Positions 16,727 to 25,291 of a DNA stretch of 64,000 bases are shown here, one piece after another. A program made the translations under genes and the position numbers. Position 1 is the stretch's first letter. Each line of letters starts with the position of its first letter. The stretch covers positions 307,824-371,823 of the forward strand of contig NZ_BJUB01000004.1 of NCBI RefSeq assembly GCF_007989805.1. The letters run 5' to 3'. This DNA comes from Cellulomonas xylanilytica (GTDB lineage: Bacteria > Actinomycetota > Actinomycetes > Actinomycetales > Cellulomonadaceae). Below the pieces are notes generated by a model. It was not told the DNA's origin and made no database searches. It was given only the letters and a program-made list of their open reading frames with translations.

Positions 16727-18468
16727 GCCGCCTCCTCCACGCTGACCTGCGAGTACACGATCTCGCGGTACGTCTCCGACGACTCCAGCAGCTCCGCGTG
16801 CGTGCCGACGCCGACCACCAGCCCGTCCTCCATCACGACGATGCGGTCGGCGTGCCGGATGGTCGCCACCCGCTGGGCGATCACCAGCACGGTCGCCTCA
16901 CGCGTCTCCGGGACGAGCGCGGCGCGCAGCCGGGAGTCGGTCGCGTAGTCGAGCGCGGAGAAGGAGTCGTCGAACAGGTAGATGCTCGGCCGTCTGACCA
17001 GGGCTCTCGCGATGGCCAGCCGTTGTCGCTGCCCGCCGGACACGTTGGTGCCACCCTGCGCGATCGGCGCGTCGAGGCCTTCGTCGAGCGCCTCGACGAA
17101 GTCCCGCGCCTGGGCGACCTCGAGGGCGTGCCAGAGCTCCTCGTCGGAGGCACCGGGTCGGCCGTACTCGAGGTTGGACCGGACGGTGCCGGCGAACAGG
17201 TACGGCTTCTGCGGGACGAGCCCGATCTGGCCCCACAGCTGGTCGGGGCTCAGCGCGCGGACGTCGACGCCGTCGATGAGGACCTCCCCGCCCGTCACGT
17301 CGAACAGCCGCGGGACGAGGTTGAGCAGGGTGGTCTTGCCCGCACCCGTCGACCCGATGATCGCGGTCGTCCTGCCGGGCTCGGCCACCAGGTCGACGCC
17401 GTGCAGCACCGCCCGCTCGGCGCCCGGGTAGCGGAACTCGACGCCGCGCAGCTCGAGCAGCCCCGGGCGGGAGTCGGCGCCGGTCCGCAGCCGCGCCGGC
17501 TGGGCGGGCGGGACGACGGAGGTGCGGGTGTCCAGCACCTCGCCCACGCGCTCGGCGGACACGACGGCCCTGGGGACCATGACGAACATCATCGTCGACA
17601 TCATGACGGCCATGAGGATGTAGGCGATGTACGACAGGAACGCCGTGAGCTGCCCGATCATCAGCGCCCCGGCGTCGATGCGCTCGGCACCGAACCACAG
17701 GACCGCGACGGTCGTCGCGTTGAGCACCAGCATGACCGCCGGGAACATCAGCGCCATGAGCTTGCCGACCCGCAGCGAGGTGTCGTAGAGGTCGGTGTTG
17801 GTGGCGGCGAAGCGCTCGGACTCACGACGCTCGCGCACGAACGCGCGCACCACCCGGACCCCGGCGATCTGCTCGCGCAGCACCCGGTTGATCGCGTCGA
17901 TGCGCTTCTGCATCGAGCGGAAGTACGGGATCATCCGCGTGACGATCAGGGCGATCACGATCGCGAGCACGGGCACCGCGACCAGCAGCACCGCGGACAG
18001 CCCGACGTCCTCGCGGATAGCCATGATGACGCCGCCGACCAGCAGGATCGGCGCCATGATCATGACGGTGAACGTCAGCAGGACGACCATCTGCACCTGC
18101 TGCACGTCGTTCGTCGTGCGGGTGATCAGGGTCGGCGCCCCGAACGTGGCCATCTCCTGCGCCGAGAACGTCTGCACGTGGCCGAACAGCCGCCTGCGCA
18201 CGTCCCGCCCGAACGCCATCGCGGTCCGCGCCCCGAAGTACACGGCGACGACCGCGGCGACGACCTGGACCAGGCTGACGCCCAGCATCACGCCGCCGAG
18301 CCGCAGGATCTCCGTGGTGTCGCCCTGGGCCACGCCGTCGTCGATGATCCGGGCGTTGAGGCTGGGCAGGAACAGCGTCGCGATCGTCTGCACGAGCTGC
18401 AGCACGACGACCGCGACGACGGCGCCCTGGTAGGGCTTGAGGTGCTCCTTGAGCAGGGTGATCAGCAT
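16723..18468 (-). CDS. ABC exporter subunit with degenerate ATPase site
   Basis: This 581-residue half-transporter has six membrane helices (about residues 15-305) followed by an ATPase domain. Walker A is GSTGAGKTTLLN and the signature [16 protein letters not shown]. Walker B reads SIYLFDDSFSALD, with Asp replacing the catalytic Glu, and the switch His is Gln (VLVIAQRVAT). Both changes are the known hallmark of the non-hydrolysing site in heterodimeric exporters. An AAGGAGA ribosome site precedes the ATG. The start overlaps the end of the tetR gene by 7 bases, so both exporter genes are probably controlled by that regulator. Confidence 0.93.
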   Translation of the reverse strand: MLITLLKEHLKPYQGAVVAVVVLQLVQTIATLFLPSLNARIIDDGVAQGDTTEILRLGGVMLGVSLVQVVAAVVAVYFGARTAMAFGRDVRRRLFGHVQTFSAQEMATFGAPTLITRTTNDVQQVQMVVLLTFTVMIMAPILLVGGVIMAIREDVGLSAVLLVAVPVLAIVIALIVTRMIPYFRSMQKRIDAINRVLREQIAGVRVVRAFVRERRESERFAATNTDLYDTSLRVGKLMALMFPAVMLVLNATTVAVLWFGAERIDAGALMIGQLTAFLSYIAYILMAVMMSTMMFVMVPRAVVSAERVGEVLDTRTSVVPPAQPARLRTGADSRPGLLELRGVEFRYPGAERAVLHGVDLVAEPGRTTAIIGSTGAGKTTLLNLVPRLFDVTGGEVLIDGVDVRALSPDQLWGQIGLVPQKPYLFAGTVRSNLEYGRPGASDEELWHALEVAQARDFVEALDEGLDAPIAQGGTNVSGGQRQRLAIARALVRRPSIYLFDDSFSALDYATDSRLRAALVPETREATVLVIAQRVATIRHADRIVVMEDGLVVGVGTHAELLESSETYREIVYSQVSVEEAA

Positions 18469-19136
18469 CGAACGTCTCCTTCGGTCCCGTCGCTCAGGAC
18501 GCCGTGCAGGACGAGGTCGGCCAGCCGCTCGGGATCCGGCGGGGAGGAGTCGAGGCCGCGGCGCCGGGCGTCGACCGACCGCATGGTGGCCCCCATGAGC
18601 ACCGTGGTGAGCAGGTCGATCACCTCGTCCAGCGGCAGGCGCAACCGGTCGGCGTCGGGCTCCAGCAGCCACGCGATCGTGGCGTTCACGGCGGCGGTGC
18701 CGGCCTGCTGGCGCGTCCCCCACATCCGCATGGCCGCCTCGCGGTGCTCGGCGGGCGGGCCGGGCTCGAGGCGGCTGAGCTCGTGCAGCAGCCCCATCCA
18801 GCGCATGGACTCGTCGACGCGCGCGAGTCCCTGGGCGAGCACCGCGACCACGCGGTCGCGCAGCGGCAGGTCGCGGTCGATGGTCGCGAGCTCCGGTACG
18901 GAGTCCGCGGGGTCGACGGCGGCCAGGACCGCCTCGCGCACGAGCGTCACCTTGTCGGTGAACACCCGGAACAGCGTGCCCTCCGCGACGCCGGCCGCCT
19001 CGGCCAGCTCCCGCGACGTCGCTGCGGCGCCACGCTGGAGCAGGACGGGGCGGACGGCCAGCAGGATAGCGGCGCGCCGCTCGTCCGGTGGCAGCGGCGC
19101 GGCTCGGCCGCGGACGGGCTCGGCAGCGGTCTCCAT
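18462..19136 (-). CDS. TetR/AcrR family repressor of the ABC exporter operon
   Basis: This 224-residue regulator has a TetR-type helix-turn-helix at about residues 22-66 (AATSRELAEAAGVAEGTLFR). The C-terminal ligand domain is variable, as in the family. It is the first gene of a tetR-ABC-ABC operon and has a perfect 20-base palindrome in its own promoter, so it very likely represses the whole operon and responds to an exported compound. The message should be leaderless, since TAGAGT ends 6 bases before the ATG. The ligand cannot be inferred. Confidence 0.92.
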   Translation of the reverse strand: METAAEPVRGRAAPLPPDERRAAILLAVRPVLLQRGAAATSRELAEAAGVAEGTLFRVFTDKVTLVREAVLAAVDPADSVPELATIDRDLPLRDRVVAVLAQGLARVDESMRWMGLLHELSRLEPGPPAEHREAAMRMWGTRQQAGTAAVNATIAWLLEPDADRLRLPLDEVIDLLTTVLMGATMRSVDARRRGLDSSPPDPERLADLVLHGVLSDGTEGDVRC

Positions 19137-19142
19137 GCCGCG

Positions 19143-19173
19143 ACTCTAACTGAGTGAGCACTCACTCAGGCAA
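19143..19173 (-). promoter_or_regulatory. Promoter of the tetR-ABC operon
   Basis: On the minus strand the -10 TAGAGT (19143-19148) lies 6 bases before the ATG. A possible -35 TTGCCT (19168-19173) is 19 bases upstream of it. The operator occupies the spacer. Confidence 0.6.
19150..19169. promoter_or_regulatory. TetR-type operator palindrome
   Basis: CTGAGTGAG and its exact complement CTCACTCAG are separated by CA. This perfect 20-base palindrome resembles TGAGTGA/TCACTCA operators of TetR proteins and lies between the -35 and -10 of the regulator gene. Confidence 0.88.
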
Positions 19174-19206
19174 CGGGATACTCTCCGCCGGAAGCGAACA
19201 TGACGA

Positions 19207-19234
19207 AGGGCCGGCCCCGGTCGGGGCCGGCCCT
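19207..19234. terminator. Hairpin terminator after the SPFH gene
   Basis: AGGGCCGGCCCCG and its exact complement form a 13-bp stem with a 2-base loop, 10 bases beyond the SPFH gene stop at 19244. There is no clear U-tract, only TTCGTCATG on the minus strand, which is common in high-GC actinobacteria. It lies between two genes transcribed in the same direction. Confidence 0.75.
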
Positions 19235-19243
19235 CCGCTGGTG

Positions 19244-20407
19244 TCAGCCGGTGGGTGCGTCCTGCGGCGGCGGCTCCGGCGAGCGCGGCGGCACCGCTGC
19301 CCCACCGGGTCGCTGACCCTGCTCCACCGACGGGTCGAACGGCAGCCCGCTCAGCGTGCCGGAGCTGGTCGCGTCCGCGGTGGCCGCCGCGGACTCGCGC
19401 CGAGCCTCGGCGAGCGCCTCGCCGGGGTCGGTCAGCGTCGTCGGCGGCAGGTCGTCCCCGAGCGGCGAGGTGCCCGCCGCGCGGCCGGAGTCCTGGACGC
19501 CGCCGTCGTCGTCCGAGACCGGACCGCCGAACCCCTTGGCGAACGCACCCAGAGCGCTCGTCAGCTCCGACGGCAGGAACCACATCTTGTTGGACGGGCT
19601 CGCCGCGATCTTCGGCAGCGTCTGCAGGTACTGGTAGGCCAGCAGCTTCGGGTCGGCGTCACCGCGGTGCACCGCGTCGAACACCTGCAGGATCGCCCGC
19701 GCCTCACCCTCGGCGGTCAGGATCGCCGCCTGCGCGCCACCCTCGGCCCGCAGGATCGCGGCCTGCTTCTCACCCTCGGCCGTGAGGATCTGCGACTGCT
19801 TGAAGCCCTCGGCGGTGAGGATCGCCGCACGACGGTCCCGCTCGGCGCGCATCTGCTGCTCCATCGAGCCCTTGATGCTGTCCGGCGGGTCGATCGACTT
19901 GAGCTCGACGCGGTTCACGCGCACGCCCCAGCGCCCGGTCGCCTCGTCGAGCACGCCACGCAGCTGACCGTTGATCTGGTCGCGGCTGGTCAGCGTCTGC
20001 TCGAGGTCCATCGACCCGACCACGTTGCGCAGGGTGGTCACCGTCAGCTGCTCGATGCCCTGGATGTAGTTGGCGATCTCGTAGACCGCCGACTTGGGCT
20101 CGGTCACCTGGAAGTAGATGACGGTGTCGATGCTCACCACGAGGTTGTCCGACGTGATCACCGGCTGCGGGGGGAACGACACGACCTGCTCGCGCAGGTC
20201 GACGCCGGCACGCACGCGGTCCACGAACGGGATGAGCAGGTGCAGGCCGGCGTCCAGGGTGCGGGAGTACCGTCCGAGCCGCTCGACGATGATCGAGACG
20301 GCCTGCGGGACGATCTTGACCGCCCGCACGAGCGCGATGATGACGAACAGCAGCACCAGGCCCAGCACGATGAAGAGGGCGATCTGCCCGCCGTTCGGGT
20401 CGTCCAT
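19244..20407 (-). CDS. SPFH/band 7 (stomatin-like) membrane protein
   Basis: This 387-residue protein has one N-terminal transmembrane segment (about residues 8-30) and an SPFH domain with RLGRYSRTLDAGLHLLIPFVD and VVSIDTVIYFQVTEP. A coiled-coil follows with four copies of IL(T/R)AEG. The C-terminal 90 residues are disordered and Pro/Asp-rich. Such proteins form large membrane-associated oligomers that organise microdomains and protease access. It lies 68 bases downstream of an NfeD-type gene, the usual SPFH partner, so the two probably form a complex. Confidence 0.93.
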   Translation of the reverse strand: MDDPNGGQIALFIVLGLVLLFVIIALVRAVKIVPQAVSIIVERLGRYSRTLDAGLHLLIPFVDRVRAGVDLREQVVSFPPQPVITSDNLVVSIDTVIYFQVTEPKSAVYEIANYIQGIEQLTVTTLRNVVGSMDLEQTLTSRDQINGQLRGVLDEATGRWGVRVNRVELKSIDPPDSIKGSMEQQMRAERDRRAAILTAEGFKQSQILTAEGEKQAAILRAEGGAQAAILTAEGEARAILQVFDAVHRGDADPKLLAYQYLQTLPKIAASPSNKMWFLPSELTSALGAFAKGFGGPVSDDDGGVQDSGRAAGTSPLGDDLPPTTLTDPGEALAEARRESAAATADATSSGTLSGLPFDPSVEQGQRPGGAAVPPRSPEPPPQDAPTG

Positions 20408-20475
20408 GGATCCTCCAGGGGGTCACGCCCGGGCGAGGTGCCCGCGCGACGTACGAAGAAGTTCAGACGCGGTGC

Positions 20476-20910
20476 TCAGAGGCCCTGGACGGGCGCGATC
20501 ACCGCGGTGGCACCGTCGATCCGGGTGACCAGGACCTCCGTGCCGGGCGGGATCGTCTGTGCGGCGTCCACCCGCGCGCTCCACACCTCGCCGGCGAGCT
20601 TGACGCGCCCGCCCTCACCGGTGACGGTCGAGACGACGACGGCCTCCCGACCGACGAGCGCGGCGGCGTTGGTCTCCACCAGCGGCATCCGGTCCCGCAG
20701 GTGCCGCAGGAGCCACGGCCGCAGCGTGAAGAGCAGCAGGACCGAGGTCAGCGCCGCGACGACGAACTGCACGGGCACCGAGGCACCGAAGAGATAGGCG
20801 ATCGCACCGGCGATGGCTCCACCGGCGAACATCGCGAGCACGAGGTCGAGCGAGAGCATCTCCAGGATGCCCAGAGCGAGCGCCCCGCCGATCCACCACA
20901 GCCAGCCCAT
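20476..20910 (-). CDS. NfeD family membrane protein
   Basis: This 144-residue protein has two to three N-terminal hydrophobic segments (WLWWIGGALALGILEMLSLD and following). A soluble OB-fold comes after about residue 80 (LVGREAVVVSTV, GRVKLAGEVWSARVD). This is the short NfeD form without the protease domain. It lies just upstream of the SPFH gene on the same strand, as usual for this pair, and probably assists its membrane assembly. The ATG at 20910 follows GGGAGTGG. An upstream reading adds 17 arginine-rich residues and is not supported. Confidence 0.9.
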   Translation of the reverse strand: MGWLWWIGGALALGILEMLSLDLVLAMFAGGAIAGAIAYLFGASVPVQFVVAALTSVLLLFTLRPWLLRHLRDRMPLVETNAAALVGREAVVVSTVTGEGGRVKLAGEVWSARVDAAQTIPPGTEVLVTRIDGATAVIAPVQGL

Positions 20911-21002
20911 CGAGCCACTCCCTCGGTCGGGCAGGTTCCGACGGCGGACCCTGCGGTCCAACCGATACTAGACGATCTCTTTGCGAATCTGTGGCACAGC
21001 GC

Positions 21003-21797
21003 TCAGCCCTGGGCGGACACGGCCCGGGCGGACCACCGGCCGTCCGTGCGCTCCACGGTCAGCGGCAGGTCGAACGCCCCCGAGAGGGTCTGCGCGGTGA
21101 GCACCTCGTCGATCGGACCGGCGGCGAAGGCCCTGCCCTGGCGCAGCAGGAGGATGTGCGTGAAGCCCGGCGGGATCTCCTCCACGTGGTGCGTGACCAG
21201 CACGAGGACCGGTGACTTCGAGTCACCCGCCAGCTCCGCGAGCGCCGCGACGAGCTCCTCGCGACCGCCGAGGTCGAGGCCCGCGGCCGGCTCGTCGAGG
21301 AGCAGCAGCTCGGGGTCCGTCATGAGCGAACGGGCGATCTGCACGCGCTTGCGCTCCCCCTCACTGAGGGTGCCGAAGTACCGGTCGGCGAGGTGGTCGA
21401 CGCCGAAGGCCGCGAGCAGGTCCGTCGCGCGCGACTCGTCGAGCGTCTCGTACGCCTCCCGCCAGCGGCCGGTCACCCCGTAGGCGGCCGTCAGCACGAC
21501 GTCGCGCACCGTCTCCCCCGCCGGGATCCGGTCCGCCAGCGACGCGCTCGACAGCCCGATGCGGGGACGCAGCTCGAAGACGTCGACGCGCCCCAGTCGC
21601 GAGCCCAGCAGGTCGGCGGTCCCCGTCGTCGGATGCATCCGCCCGGAGGCCACCTGCAGCAGCGTCGTCTTGCCGGCGCCATTGCGCCCGAGCACCACCC
21701 ACCGCTCGCCGTCACGGACCGTCCACGTCACCTCGTCCAGGATCGTCGTCGTTCCCCGGCGGATCGTCACGGCCTGCAGGTCGAGCACGTCGGTCAT
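21003..21797 (-). CDS. ABC transporter ATP-binding protein, no adjacent permease
   Basis: This 264-residue ATPase has Walker A GRNGAGKTTLL, a variant signature TLSEGERKRVQIARSL, Walker B LLLLDEPAAGLDL and a His switch (VTHHVEEIPPGF). The SEGE signature and the IPPGF segment resemble stand-alone ATPases of the ModF/YlmA type found in actinobacteria. No membrane partner is encoded nearby, so its role is unclear. The ATG at 21797 fits a leaderless promoter, so it is preferred over one 6 bases upstream. Confidence 0.85.
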   Translation of the reverse strand: MTDVLDLQAVTIRRGTTTILDEVTWTVRDGERWVVLGRNGAGKTTLLQVASGRMHPTTGTADLLGSRLGRVDVFELRPRIGLSSASLADRIPAGETVRDVVLTAAYGVTGRWREAYETLDESRATDLLAAFGVDHLADRYFGTLSEGERKRVQIARSLMTDPELLLLDEPAAGLDLGGREELVAALAELAGDSKSPVLVLVTHHVEEIPPGFTHILLLRQGRAFAAGPIDEVLTAQTLSGAFDLPLTVERTDGRWSARAVSAQG

Positions 21798-21804
21798 GGG
21801 CATG

Positions 21805-21810
21805 ACCCTA
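21805..21810 (-). promoter_or_regulatory. Leaderless -10 element (TAGGGT)
   Basis: On the minus strand TAGGGT ends 7 bases before the ATG at 21797, which decides between two closely spaced ATGs. Confidence 0.65.
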
Positions 21811-21862
21811 ACCGGCTCGTCGGAGCTCGGCGTGACGGTCGCCGGTGGGCTGGGTCACGTCC

Positions 21863-21868
21863 TACCGT
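21863..21868 (+). promoter_or_regulatory. Leaderless -10 element (TACCGT)
   Basis: TACCGT ends 6 bases before the GTG at 21875, divergent from the ABC ATPase promoter about 55 bases away. Confidence 0.6.
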
Positions 21869-21874
21869 GGTCCG

Positions 21875-22663
21875 GTGGACCTGACCCTGGAGCTGCCGCG
21901 ATCGGTCCTGCTCGCGCTGTGGCTGGCGGACGACACCAGCGACCGTTCGGTGCTGGTCGCGGCCGTGCAGTCCGACGACGAGCCGCACTCCGTCCAGCGA
22001 CAGCCCTCGGCCGACGAGCCCCTGCGCGACGACGTGTCCGACGAGCCCCTGGGCACCCTGCTCGACGCCTGCGACGGCTCGCCCCGGGACGTCGCCACCG
22101 TCCTGCCCGTGCCGGGCGACCCGGGCGCGACGCCCGCGTCGGTCAGCGCGGCCGCCACGGACGCCGGCGAGGCGGTGCTCGTCCGGACGCCCCAGGCGTG
22201 CCTCGTCGCGGTGCCCGTGGTGCGGCGGTTCGGCAGCGCGCTCGAGCCGGGGCACCTGGTCACGTGGGAGCTCTCGGACGTGCCCGACTGGCGGCACGCG
22301 GTGCACGCCCAGACGGGATCGCTCCAGGACGCCGAGCGCGAGCTGCGCCAGGGGCTGATCCAGGCGACGGAGGCACTCGTCCGGCTCGACGTGGCGCAGT
22401 GGCGGCCCGACGCCGCCGAGACCGTCGCGGCGCTGCGCGACCTCGAGCTGCCCGCGTGGCGCCTGCCGGACGGCCTGGACGGCCGCCGCGCGCGCGTCCT
22501 GGCCAGCGCCGCTCGGCTGCGCGCGATCGTCGCGCTGGCCACGCAGGACGACGGTGCGGCGGTCAACCTGTGGCAGGCCGACCAGCGGTCCACCGCGCTG
22601 CGCGAGGTCGACCGGATGGCCCGCCGCGCGATGGCCGCGGCAGCGTCCAGGCTGACGGCCTGA
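21875..22663 (+). CDS. Conserved hypothetical actinobacterial protein
   Basis: I do not recognise a named family. The 262-residue acidic, soluble product starts VDLTLELPRSVLLALWLADD. It has an alpha-helical C-terminal half (about residues 140-262) rich in Ala, Arg and Glu, and no signal peptide or membrane segment. The GTG at 21875 is preferred because it follows a leaderless -10. An in-frame GTG lies 30 bases upstream. It converges on glgA with 3 bases between stops. No function can be assigned. Confidence 0.75.
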   Translation: MDLTLELPRSVLLALWLADDTSDRSVLVAAVQSDDEPHSVQRQPSADEPLRDDVSDEPLGTLLDACDGSPRDVATVLPVPGDPGATPASVSAAATDAGEAVLVRTPQACLVAVPVVRRFGSALEPGHLVTWELSDVPDWRHAVHAQTGSLQDAERELRQGLIQATEALVRLDVAQWRPDAAETVAALRDLELPAWRLPDGLDGRRARVLASAARLRAIVALATQDDGAAVNLWQADQRSTALREVDRMARRAMAAAASRLTA

Positions 22664-22673
22664 GGGTCAGGCC
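22657..22673. terminator. Short bidirectional hairpin between converging genes
   Basis: GGCCTGA, a GGG loop and TCAGGCC form a perfect 7-bp stem that contains both convergent stop codons. Stem and loop are short, so terminator function is plausible but unproven. Confidence 0.45.
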
Positions 22674-23893
22674 AGCGCCGCCCGGTACACCTCGATCGTG
22701 CGGTCGGCGATCGCCTCCCACGTGAAGTGGTCCTCGACCCGGCGGCGGGAGGCCACCCCCCACTGCGCGGTCCGGGCGGTGTCCGACACGACGTCGGTGA
22801 GCGCCTCGGCCAGGTCGTGCACGAACCGCTGCGGGTCCACCGGGGTGCCCGTGCCGTCCTGCAGCTGGTCGATCGGGACGAGCCGGCCGGTGACGCCGTC
22901 GTCGATGACCTCCGGGATCCCGCCGGTCGCCGTCCCGACCACGGGCAGGCCGACCGCCATCGCCTCGAGGTTGACGATGCCCAGCGGCTCGTACACCGAC
23001 GGGCACGCGAAGACGGTCCCGTGCATGAGGACGGCGATGAGCTCGTCGCGCGGCAGCATCTGCTCGATCCAGACGACGCCGGACCGCTTGGTCCGCAGCT
23101 GCTCGACCAGCCCGGTGACCTCGGCCATGATCTGCGGCGTGTCCGGCGCCCCGGCGCAGAGCACCACCTGCACCTCCGGCGGCAGCAGCTCGGCCGCCCG
23201 CAGGAAGTACGGCAGGCCCTTCTGCCGGGTGATGCGACCGACGAACACGACGCTCGGCCGCGACGGGTCGATGCCGAGCCGGCGCACGGTGGCTCCCGCC
23301 GCGGCCACGGCCTCGTCGCTCGTCGGTCGCTGCCACTGGTCGAGGTCGATGCCGTTGTGCACCACCTTGACCAGCGCCGGGTCGACCTTCGGGTACGCCC
23401 GCAGGATGTCCTCGCGCATGCCGCCGCTGACCGCGATGACCGCCGCCGCACCCTCGTAGGCCGTCTTCTCGGCCCAGCTCGACAGCGCGTAGCCGCCACC
23501 CAGCTGCTCGGCCTTCCAGGGGCGCAGGGGCTCGAGGCTGTGGGCGCTGACCACGTGCGGCAGCCCGTGCAGCAGACCCGCCAGGTGGCCGCCGAGGTTC
23601 GCGTACCAGGTGTGCGAGTGGACGAGGTCGGAGGCGATGCCGTCGGCCCCGACCGACCCGACCGCGTCGGCCATCTCCAGGTCGATGCCGAACGTCTGCA
23701 GCGCGGCGTTCGCCCCGGCGAGCTCGGTGGGCACCGTGTACCCGAGAACACCCGGGGCGTCGCGCGGCCCGTCGAAGCAGTGCACCCGCACGTCGATGGT
23801 GCGCTCCAGCACGCGGGTCAGCCCCGCGACGTGGACGCCGGCGCCGCCGTAGACGTGCGGCGGGTACTCCCGGGTCAGCAGGTCGACGCGCAC
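22667..23893 (-). CDS. glgA: Glycogen synthase, GT4 family (GlgA/GlgM type)
   Basis: This 408-residue GT-B glycosyltransferase uses ADP-glucose to extend glycogen. In mycobacteria the homologue mainly makes maltose-1-phosphate (GlgM). The N-terminal glycine loop is [33 protein letters not shown] begins the second domain, and [19 protein letters not shown] carries the conserved EPxGxxxxE motif. The GTG at 23893 is chosen over an ATG 9 bases upstream because GAGGGG is then properly spaced and the protein begins with the family-like [11 protein letters not shown]. It is divergent from glgC, which supplies its substrate. Confidence 0.93.
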   Translation of the reverse strand: MRVDLLTREYPPHVYGGAGVHVAGLTRVLERTIDVRVHCFDGPRDAPGVLGYTVPTELAGANAALQTFGIDLEMADAVGSVGADGIASDLVHSHTWYANLGGHLAGLLHGLPHVVSAHSLEPLRPWKAEQLGGGYALSSWAEKTAYEGAAAVIAVSGGMREDILRAYPKVDPALVKVVHNGIDLDQWQRPTSDEAVAAAGATVRRLGIDPSRPSVVFVGRITRQKGLPYFLRAAELLPPEVQVVLCAGAPDTPQIMAEVTGLVEQLRTKRSGVVWIEQMLPRDELIAVLMHGTVFACPSVYEPLGIVNLEAMAVGLPVVGTATGGIPEVIDDGVTGRLVPIDQLQDGTGTPVDPQRFVHDLAEALTDVVSDTARTAQWGVASRRRVEDHFTWEAIADRTIEVYRAALA

Positions 23894-23941
23894 GTGATCC
23901 ATCCCCTCGCGGCCGGCTCGGGCGACCGGTCTCCTCTCGAC

Positions 23942-23947
23942 ACGCTA
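23942..23947 (-). promoter_or_regulatory. Possible -10 element of glgA
   Basis: TAGCGT on the minus strand would give a leader of about 40 bases ending in the GAGGGG ribosome site. No clear -35 is seen. Confidence 0.4.
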
Positions 23948-23949
23948 GC

Positions 23950-23967
23950 GCGTGAGCGCCGTCACGC
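23950..23967. promoter_or_regulatory. Inverted repeat between glgA and glgC
   Basis: GCGTGA and TCACGC are separated by 6 bases in the 111-base divergent promoter region, about 45 bases before the glgC start. A shared operator is possible. Confidence 0.4.
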
Positions 23968-23991
23968 CTCGCTGGGACCGCCCCGTGGGCC

Positions 23992-23997
23992 TAGGGT
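23992..23997 (+). promoter_or_regulatory. Leaderless -10 element of glgC (TAGGGT)
   Basis: TAGGGT ends 7 bases before the glgC ATG at 24005. Confidence 0.65.
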
Positions 23998-24004
23998 CGT
24001 AGCC

Positions 24005-25246
24005 ATGGCAGCGCCGCGCGTCCTCGCTATCGTCCTCGCAGGTGGGGAGGGCAAACGACTGATGCCCCTCACCGCTGACCGCGCCAAGCCGGCGGTGCCC
24101 TTCGGGGGGTTGTACCGGCTGATCGACTTCGCGCTGTCGAACGTCATCAACTCGCGGTACCTGCACGTCATCGTGCTGACCCAGTACAAGTCGCACAGCC
24201 TCGACCGGCACGTGGCCCAGACGTGGCGCATGTCGCCGCTCCTGGGCAACTACGTGGCCGCGGTCCCCGCACAGCAGCGGGTGGGCAAGCACTGGTACCT
24301 GGGCAGCGCCGACGCGATCTACCAGTGCCTCAACATCATCGAGGACGAGCGGCCGGACATCGTGGTCGTGGTCGGCGCCGACCACGTCTACCGCATGGAC
24401 TTCTCCCAGATGGTGGACGCCCACATCGCCTCCGGCGCCGAGTTCACGGTCGCCGCGATCCGTCAGCCGATCGAGGAGGCCGACCAGTTCGGCGTCATCG
24501 AGGTCGACCCGACCGACCCCACCCGCATCAAGGCGTTCCTCGAGAAGCCGACGAACCCGGTGGGCCTGGCCGACTCCCCCGGCGAGATCCTCGCGTCGAT
24601 GGGCAACTACGTGGCCGACGCGGACGCCCTCGTCGCCGCGGTCACGGCCGACGCCGAGAACGTGAGCTCGCGCCACGACATGGGCGGGGACATCGCCCCG
24701 TACTTCGTGGAGCGCGGCACCGCGGGCGTCTACGACTTCCTGCGCAACGACGTGCCCGGCTCCACCCCGCGCGACCGCGACTACTGGCGCGACGTCGGGA
24801 CCATCGACGCGTTCTACGAGGCGAACATCGACCTCATCTCCATCGAGCCGGTGTTCAACCTCTACAACGACGAGTGGCCGCTCTACAGCGGGTACACGAG
24901 CTTGGCCCCCGCCAAGTTCGTGCACGCCGGCGCCGGCAGGCTCGGGCACGCCGTGGACTCGGTCGTCTCGCCGGGCGTCCTGGTGTCCGGCGCGACGGTG
25001 TCGGGCTCGGTCCTGTCGCCGGGCGTCCGTCTGCACTCGTGGGCCCAGGTGACCGACTCGGTGCTCATGGACGACGTGCACGTGAACCGCTACGCGCAGG
25101 TCCACCGCGCGATCATCGACAAGAACGTCGTCGTCCCCGAACGCGTCCGCATCGGGCTGGACCACGACCACGACCGCGCCCGCGGGTTCACCGTCACGGA
25201 GTCCGGCATCACGGTCGTGCCCAAGGGGACGCGAATCACGGAGTGA
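24005..25246 (+). CDS. glgC: Glucose-1-phosphate adenylyltransferase
   Basis: This 413-residue enzyme makes ADP-glucose from ATP and glucose-1-phosphate, the committed step of bacterial glycogen synthesis. The nucleotide loop is [20 protein letters not shown], followed by [24 protein letters not shown] and FLEKPTNP are the substrate-site motifs. The C-terminal third is a left-handed beta-helix ([20 protein letters not shown]) that carries allosteric sites in this family. A longer upstream reading of the frame is antisense to glgA and is rejected. Full-length and divergent from glgA. Confidence 0.97.
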   Translation: MAAPRVLAIVLAGGEGKRLMPLTADRAKPAVPFGGLYRLIDFALSNVINSRYLHVIVLTQYKSHSLDRHVAQTWRMSPLLGNYVAAVPAQQRVGKHWYLGSADAIYQCLNIIEDERPDIVVVVGADHVYRMDFSQMVDAHIASGAEFTVAAIRQPIEEADQFGVIEVDPTDPTRIKAFLEKPTNPVGLADSPGEILASMGNYVADADALVAAVTADAENVSSRHDMGGDIAPYFVERGTAGVYDFLRNDVPGSTPRDRDYWRDVGTIDAFYEANIDLISIEPVFNLYNDEWPLYSGYTSLAPAKFVHAGAGRLGHAVDSVVSPGVLVSGATVSGSVLSPGVRLHSWAQVTDSVLMDDVHVNRYAQVHRAIIDKNVVVPERVRIGLDHDHDRARGFTVTESGITVVPKGTRITE

Positions 25247-25277
25247 ACGGCGGTGACGCACGCCCGGCGTGCGGCAC

Positions 25278-25283
25278 TACCCT
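25278..25283 (+). promoter_or_regulatory. Leaderless -10 element of serB (TACCCT)
   Basis: TACCCT ends 8 bases before the GTG at 25292, supporting that start over a GTG at 25253. Confidence 0.5.
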
Positions 25284-25291
25284 CGCGTCCC

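Noticed and set aside
19207..19234. End of an insertion sequence or attachment site
   Set aside because: It is a plain hairpin after a gene stop with no transposase or target duplication nearby.
22727..24004. Long N-terminal extension of GlgC
   Set aside because: It is antisense to glgA. The ATG at 24005 gives the family N-terminus and follows a -10 box.
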